NCBI GenBank assembly: GCA_934169725.1
Contig: CAKPOF010000014.1
Span: 1-11,742 of the forward strand
Length of the DNA: 11,742 nucleotides
Source of the DNA: an uncultured Clostridia bacterium
Lineage (GTDB): Bacteria; Bacillota; Clostridia; TANB77; CAG-508
Reading direction: 5' to 3'
This document shows positions 1-4,822 of the stretch, one piece after another. Below the pieces are notes generated by a model. That model had not been told where the DNA came from. It made no database searches and was given only the letters and a program-made list of their open reading frames with translations. Numbering within the stretch: the first letter of the stretch is position 1; each line of letters opens with the position of its first letter. Made by a program: the position numbers and the translations under genes.

Positions 1-98
1 AATAATATTCTCTCTGTTGTTGTTGTTTTACCAGCATCAATATGAGCCATTATTCCTATATTTCTTGTTCTTTCTAGTGGGTATGCTCTTCCTGCCAT
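1..98 (-). CDS. fusA: Elongation factor G, N-terminal fragment
   Basis: This is the 5' end of a gene that leaves the window at its left edge; 32 complete codons are present. The product is the translocation GTPase EF-G, which moves tRNA and mRNA through the ribosome and helps recycle ribosomes. The visible residues begin MAGRAYPLERTRNIGIMAHI and continue into the P-loop AHIDAGKTT with the lysine and threonines that bind GTP phosphate and magnesium, a diagnostic EF-G start. The ATG is preceded by a purine-rich GAGAGGGGG ribosome binding site. It is the third gene of the str operon after rpsL and rpsG. The gap from rpsG is unusually long and structured (see 161-270). I see no convincing separate promoter in that gap, so cotranscription with rpsG is likely. 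Confidence 0.97.
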   Translation of the reverse strand, partial: MAGRAYPLERTRNIGIMAHIDAGKTTTTERIL

Positions 99-160
99 CT
101 ATTTTTCCCCCTCTCGGTTCCTTCTATAATTCTTTTTTATACTCTCAAATTCAATTTTTT

Positions 161-270
161 GTTAAAAGTGCTTATCTGTGCATTTTAAGATTAATTACAA
201 GCCGAAATCGTACGTTGGTACGTCGTGGTTTGGAATTAATATTGAAAATGTGTAGATGATTGCTTTTAAC
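161..270 (-). promoter_or_regulatory. Long rod-like imperfect hairpin between rpsG and fusA
   Basis: In the intercistronic mRNA a series of nested, collinear helices closes one extended rod: GTTAAAAG (270-263) with CTTTTAAC (168-161); 257-254 with 177-174; CATTTT (250-245) with AAAATG (186-181); ATTAATT (240-234) with AATTAAT (196-190); a weaker C/A-rich helix around 232-223 with 205-198; and a terminal CGTAC-CAAC-GTACG hairpin (222-209). The internal loops are nearly symmetrical (5/5, 3/3, 4/3). No U-tract follows, so it is not a terminator. It sits 62 nt upstream of the fusA start. It could be a regulatory RNA for fusA, an RNase processing site, or a decayed palindromic element. The pairing is seen; the role is unknown. 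Confidence 0.6.
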
Positions 271-277
271 GAAAATT

Positions 278-748
278 TTACCATTTGTAATGAGCAAATG
301 CTTTGTTAGCTTCAGCCATTCTATGTGTATCTTCTTTCTTCTTAAATGCTCCACCGTTACCGTTTACAGCATCAATTAATTCTCCTGCTAATTTTTCAGC
401 CATAGTTTTTTCATGTCTGTTTCTAGCATAAGATACAATCCATCTTAAACCTAAAGTTTGTCTTCTTTCAGGTCTGATTTCTAATGGTACTTGGTATGTT
501 GCTCCACCAACTCTTCTTGCTTTAACTTCAAGAACTGGCATAACATTTTCTAAAGCTGCTTCAAAAACTTCTAATGGATTTTTTCCTTCTTTTTCTTTTA
601 TGATGTCAAACGCATCATATACAATTTTTTGTGCTACAGATTTTTTACCATCTAACATTATATTGTTAACTAATTTTGTAACAACTTTGCTATTATATAT
701 TGGATCTGGTAAAACATCTCTTTTTGCTACATATCCTTTTCTTGGCAC
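278..748 (-). CDS. rpsG: 30S ribosomal protein S7
   Basis: The product is small-subunit protein S7 (156 aa, the normal bacterial length). It is a primary binder of the 3' major domain of 16S rRNA, nucleates the head of the 30S subunit and lines the E site. The N-terminal PRKGYVAKRDVLPDPIYNSK, the central GGATYQVPLEIRPERR and the C-terminal HRMAEANKAFAHYKW are family hallmarks. The start chosen is a GTG at 748 with AAGGAGGG 8 nt upstream. The frame stays open further upstream to an ATG near 883, but that segment has no S7 similarity and overlaps the structured leader. It lies between rpsL and fusA in the standard str order. In E. coli S7 also represses its own operon by binding the S12-S7 gap. 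Confidence 0.98.
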   Translation of the reverse strand: MPRKGYVAKRDVLPDPIYNSKVVTKLVNNIMLDGKKSVAQKIVYDAFDIIKEKEGKNPLEVFEAALENVMPVLEVKARRVGGATYQVPLEIRPERRQTLGLRWIVSYARNRHEKTMAEKLAGELIDAVNGNGGAFKKKEDTHRMAEANKAFAHYKW

Positions 749-775
749 TATTCTTCCCTCCTTAATTTTGATTTG

Positions 776-885
776 AATACTTATAAAAGTATTTCTAGGT
801 ACTCTGAAAAGTTTCCTTTTCCGTATAGTGCTATATATTCTATCTAAATTTAAGTACCTTAAGTTTAGTAAGAGTACAAGCACTA
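776..885 (-). promoter_or_regulatory. Structured S12-S7 intercistronic RNA, possible S7 control site
   Basis: Within the 162-nt rpsL-rpsG gap the mRNA can form several helices. P1 is TAGTGCT (885-879) with AGCACTA (832-826). P2, inside it, is a hairpin 868-858 with 854-844, with one C-A mismatch and a GTA loop. P3 is GAAAAG (821-816) with CTTTTC (811-806), capped by a GAAA tetraloop. P4 is AATACTT (793-787) with AAGTATT (782-776), about 15 nt before the rpsG ribosome binding site. In addition GTACTCT (877-871), in the P1 loop, is complementary to AGAGTAC (805-799) directly after P3. With P1 this makes an H-type pseudoknot or a competing fold. By analogy with E. coli, where S7 binds the S12-S7 gap, this is a candidate autoregulatory site; S7 binding here is inferred. 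Confidence 0.55.
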
Positions 886-910
886 ATTAAATTCTATTTT
901 GCTATAAACT

Positions 911-1324
911 CTATTTTTTAGGTTTTTTAGCTCCATATTTAGAACGCGCTTGCATTCTATCTTTAACACCTGCTGTATCTAATGTTCCTCTAATGATATG
1001 ATATCTAACACCTGGAAGGTCTTTTACCCTACCACCTCTGATTAATACAACACTATGTTCTTGTAGGTTATGTCCAATACCTGGAATATAAGATGTAACT
1101 TCATAACCATTTGAAAGTCTAACTCTAGCAACTTTTCTTAATGCTGAGTTTGGCTTTTTAGGTGTAACTGTTTTTACAACTGTACATACTCCTCTTTTTT
1201 GTGGAGCTCTGTTGTTTGTTAATCTCTTGTTTTTTGAATTCCATCCATGTTGTAATGCTGGAGATTTTGATTTTGTTACTCCTGTTTGTCTTCCTTTTCT
1301 TACTAATTGATTAATTGTTGGCAC
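911..1324 (-). CDS. rpsL: 30S ribosomal protein S12
   Basis: The product is ribosomal protein S12 (137 aa), a decoding-centre protein of the 30S subunit that governs translational accuracy. The core is unmistakable: PQKRGVCT at 41-48, TPKKPNSALRK at 54-64, PGIGHNLQEHSVVLIRGGRV at 81-100 and VKDLPGVRYH at 100-109. Relative to E. coli it carries the roughly 13-residue N-terminal insertion usual in Firmicutes, although the stretch HGWNSKNKRLTNNRA is more divergent than usual. The equivalents of E. coli Lys43 and Lys88 are K56 and K101, both lysine, the streptomycin-susceptible state. The start is a GTG at 1324 with AGGAGGTG 8 nt upstream. It is the first gene of the str operon here and has its own promoter (1423-1451). 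No rpoC lies immediately upstream. Confidence 0.98.
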   Translation of the reverse strand: MPTINQLVRKGRQTGVTKSKSPALQHGWNSKNKRLTNNRAPQKRGVCTVVKTVTPKKPNSALRKVARVRLSNGYEVTSYIPGIGHNLQEHSVVLIRGGRVKDLPGVRYHIIRGTLDTAGVKDRMQARSKYGAKKPKK

Positions 1325-1363
1325 TTAAATTTCACCTCCTGAATTTTATTTATGTTTTCATAT

Positions 1364-1427
1364 AAAAAAACATATACCATTACGGAACTGCATACTTTAT
1401 GCAATCTACCATAACGGTATATATTTT
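1364..1427 (-). terminator. Terminator overlapping the rpsL promoter
   Basis: On the minus transcript, ATATACCGTTATGG (1422-1409) pairs with CCGTAATGGTATAT (1385-1372) over 14 bp, including two G-U wobbles. The stem can extend outward through a U-G pair and four A-U pairs (1427-1424 with 1370-1367). A second stem, TGCATA-AAG-TATGCA (1403-1389), sits inside. The long stem is followed at once by seven U residues (1370-1364). The wobbles become A-C mismatches in plus-strand RNA, so the structure belongs to the minus transcript. It lies 70 nt after the stop codon of the coiled-coil gene and 39 nt before rpsL. The -10 box of the rpsL promoter overlaps its A-tract. Confidence 0.75.
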
Positions 1428-1451
1428 ATCATCTTTATACTATTAAGTCAA
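1423..1451 (-). promoter_or_regulatory. Sigma-A promoter of the str operon (rpsL)
   Basis: The -35 box TTGACT (1451-1446) and -10 box TAAAAT (1428-1423) are separated by exactly 17 bp. Transcription should start near 1418-1415, inside the 5' arm of the terminator stem described above, and give a leader of about 90 nt before the rpsL GTG. No other promoter candidate lies between it and rpsL. Confidence 0.8.
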
Positions 1452-1492
1452 TAGTAATTTTGCTTTTTTACACATACTCAACAATTTATATT

Positions 1493-2803
1493 CTATATTT
1501 CTCTTCCATCATCTTTTGAATCAAAAGATCTTTTTGCATATTCTTCTCCAAATTTTTGGCTTTCTCTATCATATGCTGCCTTTTTAGCCTGCATCAACTT
1601 TTCTTTACTAACTTTATCATATCCTTTTTCAGCTACATCTAATACATCAAATTTTAATGAATCCATATATTTATTTCTTTTAACATTTGAATTTGTTGTT
1701 TCTTGTTCATTTTGATTTTCTTGTTTCTTAGTTTTTTCTTTTTTGACTTTTGGCATATTAATTTTTTGTTTCACATTAACCATAAATTTAGCTAATTTTG
1801 TTTTTTCCATTTTAGGAAATATTTTAGCTAATTTAGGAAATGCATTAGTAAAACTATTTACATCTATAGGTAGTTTTGTTTGATCCTCTTCTGGCAATTC
1901 TTCTACACTTTGTCTTTGATTTTCTTCTTTTGTTAGTTCTTCTTCAGACTTGTTAATATCTTGTGTTTCTTCTGCTTCTTCAATATTTTTTTCTTCTTTT
2001 TTACTATCTTTTTCTGCCCATTCTTCTCTTGTTAATGGTAGTTTAGTTTTTGATGTGAATTTTTTCTCCTTGAAATGTTTCAATTTAAGATCAATAGATT
2101 CCATACTTAAACCTTTCATTAGATTTGCTGCTACTAAATTACATTTACTCATTTGAGAACTTATCTTAAAACATTTCTCTCTTAATTCCTCAGTTGTATA
2201 TTTTTCAACTTTACCTTGTGAAATTTCTTGGTCATTATTAATTTGAGCTGTTTGAGCAGATTTATTTAATCCTGAATATTTATTATATTTACTATTATTT
2301 TCTTTTGCCTCATCTTTTAATTTCTGTAAATCGTTAGTAGCCTCTATTTTTTCTTTAGTTAAGTCATCTATCTCCTTTTTCTCTTCTTCAGATAAATTTT
2401 CTTTTTTTATTTTAGATAATTCGTCTAATCTTCTATTTATTCTTTTTCTATTTTTGATAACACTTTCTTGCTTTGCTAAATTTTCACTTATTTCAGAATC
2501 TAATTCAGCAATTTTATCACTGCTTTCTGATTTTATTTTATCTTTTAAATTATCAGTCATTTTTTGTGTCATTCTCTTATTATATTCTTCTTTTAAAATT
2601 GCTAAGTCATTATCTAAAATATCCATGAATTCTTTTATGTTTTCAATTTTTGGTAAATTTTCATAAATTCGAGTCATTTTATTGTATTCTTTTACTTCTT
2701 CTTGACTAGCTTTTCTTTCTTCAACTTTTTGTTTTAATTTTTGATAAACTTCTTCTGTTTCTCCGCTTCTGTATTTTTCATAATTTATTTCCCAATTTTT
2801 CAT
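1493..2803 (-). CDS. Unknown charged coiled-coil protein
   Basis: I do not recognise this 436-residue protein. It has no signal peptide, membrane segment or enzyme motif that I can see. Residues about 15-45 and 60-170 are rich in heptad-like leucine, isoleucine, lysine and glutamate and probably form coiled coils. Residues 200-245 are a less charged stretch with two cysteines (C211, C221). Residues 262-310 are a very acidic linker. Residues 315-350 (NAFPKLAKIFP and after) look like a basic amphipathic segment, followed by a lysine-rich patch at 351-361 and a basic C-terminus. The ATG at 2803 follows GGGGGAGG and is preferred. A GTG at 2830 in the same frame is possible, but its ribosome binding site would fall at the transcription start. 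It has its own promoter (2849-2877) and ends before the str operon, most likely at the terminator overlapping the rpsL promoter. A cytoplasmic structural or scaffold role is only a guess. Confidence 0.85.
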   Translation of the reverse strand: MKNWEINYEKYRSGETEEVYQKLKQKVEERKASQEEVKEYNKMTRIYENLPKIENIKEFMDILDNDLAILKEEYNKRMTQKMTDNLKDKIKSESSDKIAELDSEISENLAKQESVIKNRKRINRRLDELSKIKKENLSEEEKKEIDDLTKEKIEATNDLQKLKDEAKENNSKYNKYSGLNKSAQTAQINNDQEISQGKVEKYTTEELREKCFKISSQMSKCNLVAANLMKGLSMESIDLKLKHFKEKKFTSKTKLPLTREEWAEKDSKKEEKNIEEAEETQDINKSEEELTKEENQRQSVEELPEEDQTKLPIDVNSFTNAFPKLAKIFPKMEKTKLAKFMVNVKQKINMPKVKKEKTKKQENQNEQETTNSNVKRNKYMDSLKFDVLDVAEKGYDKVSKEKLMQAKKAAYDRESQKFGEEYAKRSFDSKDDGREI

Positions 2804-2848
2804 TTTTTCCTCCCCCTGTGCATAAAGCACCTGTAAATCTCCTTTTAT

Positions 2849-2877
2849 ATTATAACATTTTTTGGCAATTTACGCAA
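2849..2877 (-). promoter_or_regulatory. Promoter of the coiled-coil gene
   Basis: The -35 box TTGCGT (2877-2872) and a perfect -10 box TATAAT (2854-2849) are 17 bp apart. The expected start, near 2842, leaves a leader of about 40 nt that contains a small hairpin GTGC-TTTAT-GCAC (2830-2818) just before the ribosome binding site. This promoter is back to back with the plus-strand promoter at 2883-2911; their -35 boxes are only 5 bp apart. Confidence 0.75.
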
Positions 2878-2882
2878 CCTTT

Positions 2883-2911
2883 TTTACTTTTTATGTAAAA
2901 TATGATATACT
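2883..2911 (+). promoter_or_regulatory. Promoter of the small membrane-protein gene
   Basis: The boxes TTTACT (2883-2888) and TATACT (2906-2911) are separated by 17 bp, a good sigma-A match. The predicted start near 2918 gives a 5' leader of about 55 nt, almost entirely occupied by the two dyads at 2925-2955. Confidence 0.7.
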
Positions 2912-2924
2912 ATACTTGTAACTA

Positions 2925-2955
2925 ATAGGAAACATTTCCTATAAATCACGATTTA
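2925..2955 (+). promoter_or_regulatory. Two adjacent dyads in the 5' leader (candidate operator)
   Basis: The first dyad is ATAGGAAA-CA-TTTCCTAT (2925-2942, 8-bp arms). The second, sharing its last base, is TAAATC-AC-GATTTA (2942-2955, 6-bp arms). Both are perfect in the arms with 2-bp centres, which suits a dimeric DNA-binding repressor better than RNA hairpins. An outer pair TTGTAA (2916-2921) and TTACAA (2953-2958) could also enclose the first dyad in RNA. They lie from about +8 to +38 of the predicted transcript, where a bound repressor would block transcription. The regulator is unknown. Confidence 0.5.
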
Positions 2956-2972
2956 CAACTAGGAGGTACAAA

Positions 2973-3347
2973 ATGGAAAAAAATTCTATCGTGAAATTTT
3001 TAGTCGTTGCCGGGGTAGCTTTATTGTTGCCTCAACTTTTTAAACTACCAAACAACTTATTTGATGGAAATATTTTTTTTCTCTTTATAAGTTGTGGAAC
3101 ATATGAAATTGTTGTTTTTTTTGCAGCTAAGGAAGAGTATCGGAAATATATTGCTTGTTTTCCTGCACTTATGATAATAGCTGTTATATTATCATATATT
3201 CCTTGGAAACCCACCAGTGAACAAGTTTCGATATATTATAAAAGTGTTATAGCTGCATTAGCTATTTCATTAGCTTCACATATGTTAGGTTGGATACTCA
3301 GTCCTTCTAAAAAAGACAAATCCAATGATAAAAACACAACCAAATAG
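2973..3347 (+). CDS. Small four-helix membrane protein, unknown function
   Basis: This 124-residue product is the only plus-strand gene in the window. Hydrophobic segments at about 6-24, 32-52, 58-77 and 87-109 predict four transmembrane helices. The loops are short and a hydrophilic, lysine-rich tail (111-124) follows the last helix. There is no signal peptidase site or catalytic motif I recognise. Proline and polar residues in the helices (P20, P64, S89-90 region) do not identify a family. The ATG at 2973 has AGGAGG 6 nt upstream. It is monocistronic: its own promoter and leader dyads lie upstream and a terminator follows 11 nt after the stop. The dyads suggest it is specifically regulated. 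Confidence 0.88.
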   Translation: MEKNSIVKFLVVAGVALLLPQLFKLPNNLFDGNIFFLFISCGTYEIVVFFAAKEEYRKYIACFPALMIIAVILSYIPWKPTSEQVSIYYKSVIAALAISLASHMLGWILSPSKKDKSNDKNTTK

Positions 3348-3358
3348 TTAAAAAGTTC

Positions 3359-3400
3359 AAAAAACCACATCAATAATCTGTTTTATTGATATGGTTTTTT
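3359..3400. terminator. Bidirectional terminator between membrane gene and trmFO
   Basis: A 12-position stem (3365-3376 with 3383-3394) is flanked by six A (3359-3364) and six T (3395-3400), so it can end transcription from both sides. One position is a U-G wobble in minus RNA but a C-A mismatch in plus RNA, so it should be stronger for the trmFO transcript. It separates two convergent genes, and the trmFO stop codon lies right beside it. Confidence 0.88.
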
Positions 3401-3401
3401 G

Positions 3402-4808
3402 TTAAAAATTTTGTAAACTTCTATCTGACATTTTTTTATATCTTTCTTTTTTATCTTTTATTTTTTTCCCTTCTAATCCTGGTAAAATACCAAAATTCGC
3501 ATTCATTGGTTGGAATCTAACATTAGGAGTTGAAATATATTTAGCTAAAGCTCCTATTACTGTATTTTCTGAAAATACTATTTTTTTATTTTCTATATTT
3601 TCAAACTCTTTTTCGTTTATAATCTTATCTTCTTGTTGTTTTAGATATTTATATTTTTCACATGCATTTAAGCCTGCAACCATTCCAGAAGATATTGATT
3701 CAACATACCCCTCTACACCAGATATTTGGCCTGCAAAATATACATTATTATTTGATTTTAAATTATATGTTTCATCTAGCAATTCTGTTGAGTTTATATA
3801 TGTATTTCTATGCATAACACCATATTTTACAAATTCAGCATTTTCTAGTCCAGGAATCATTTGGAATACCCTCTTTTGTTCTCCAAACTTTAAATTTGTT
3901 TGAAAACCAACCATATTATATAAAGTGCCTTGTTTGTTATCTTGTCTTAATTGAATAACAGCATATGGTCTTCTGCCTGTTCTTGGATCATCAAAACCGA
4001 CTGGTTTTAATGGTCCAAATCTTAATGTATCTTTTCCTCTTTTTGCCATAATTTCTATAGGCATACATCCCTCAAAAATTTCTTTTTTTTCGAATTCATG
4101 TAAAGTTACCACTTCTGAATTCACTAAATTATCATAGAAATTTTCGTATTCTTCTTGATTCATTGGAAGGTTTATATAACTTTGTTTGTCTTTCTCTCTA
4201 TCTAACCTATTTTTCCACTCTTCTAAACTTTCATCTTTTTTCTTTTCTTGAGAATATCTATCACCATAAAAAGCAATATCAAAATTAATACTATCTTTAC
4301 TTATAATCGGAGCCGCTGCATCGTAAAAATATAACTTATCTTGGCTTGTTAATTCTTGAATCTCTTTTGCAAGCTTATCTGATGTTAATGGACCTGTCGC
4401 AATTATTACAATTCCATCCTTAATAAAATCACTTAGCTCTGTTACTTCTTCATTTATAACTTCTATTAATCTATTTTTCTTTATCTCTTCTGTAACTTTA
4501 TTAGAAAACACCTCTCTATCTACAGCTAGTGCTTGTCCTGCAGGTACACTTGTTTCATCTGCTATTTTTATCAAAAGAGAATCCAATCTTCTTAATTCTT
4601 CTTTAAGCAATCCACATGCATTTGTTAATAAATTTGATTTAAAAGAATTACTGCATACTATTTCTGCTAAATCTTTATTACTATGTGCTGGAGAAAATTT
4701 AATAGGTTTCATTTCATATAATTTTACTTTTATTCCTTTTTTAGCTATTTGATATGCTGCTTCTGTTCCTGCTAAACCTCCACCAATAATTGTTATATAA
4801 TCTTTCAT
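3402..4808 (-). CDS. trmFO: Folate/FAD-dependent tRNA (uracil-54-C5)-methyltransferase TrmFO
   Basis: The enzyme makes 5-methyluridine at position 54 in the T-loop of tRNA, using methylenetetrahydrofolate as carbon donor and FADH2 as reductant. It is the Gram-positive alternative to SAM-dependent TrmA. The 468-residue protein opens with a dinucleotide fold, IIGGGLAGTEAA at 7-18. The two cysteines important for catalysis in the family are in place: C52 in EIVCSNSFKSN and C248 in FEGCMPIEIMAKRG. Other signatures are PAGQALAVDRE (89-99), RFGPLKPVGFDDPRTGRRPY (263-282), YFAGQISGVEGYVES (357-371) and the C-terminal NANFGILPG. It is slightly longer than usual because of a lysine-rich insert near 185-210. 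Its ATG has an AAGGTGAA site and starts 14 nt after the helicase stop, so the two form an operon. Confidence 0.97.
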   Translation of the reverse strand: MKDYITIIGGGLAGTEAAYQIAKKGIKVKLYEMKPIKFSPAHSNKDLAEIVCSNSFKSNLLTNACGLLKEELRRLDSLLIKIADETSVPAGQALAVDREVFSNKVTEEIKKNRLIEVINEEVTELSDFIKDGIVIIATGPLTSDKLAKEIQELTSQDKLYFYDAAAPIISKDSINFDIAFYGDRYSQEKKKDESLEEWKNRLDREKDKQSYINLPMNQEEYENFYDNLVNSEVVTLHEFEKKEIFEGCMPIEIMAKRGKDTLRFGPLKPVGFDDPRTGRRPYAVIQLRQDNKQGTLYNMVGFQTNLKFGEQKRVFQMIPGLENAEFVKYGVMHRNTYINSTELLDETYNLKSNNNVYFAGQISGVEGYVESISSGMVAGLNACEKYKYLKQQEDKIINEKEFENIENKKIVFSENTVIGALAKYISTPNVRFQPMNANFGILPGLEGKKIKDKKERYKKMSDRSLQNF

Positions 4809-4822
4809 TTTTCACCTTTCCA

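Noticed and set aside
205..233. tRNA or rRNA-like structure near the CGTAC hairpin in the rpsG-fusA gap
   Set aside because: No cloverleaf, T-loop or anticodon arm can be drawn; the helices are all nested in a single rod.
17..259. Plus-strand open frame across the fusA start and the rpsG-fusA gap
   Set aside because: It has no ribosome binding site, overlaps conserved fusA codons on the other strand, and its composition reflects the reverse complement of A-rich DNA.
749..883. N-terminal extension of S7 by 45 codons to an upstream ATG
   Set aside because: S7 proteins start at PRKGY; the extension has no family similarity, covers the structured leader, and the GTG at 748 has an excellent ribosome binding site.
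2804..2830. GTG start nine codons upstream for the coiled-coil gene
   Set aside because: The GGAG in front of it coincides with the predicted transcription start, so the RNA would lack it; the ATG at 2803 has GGGGGAGG. Not excluded.
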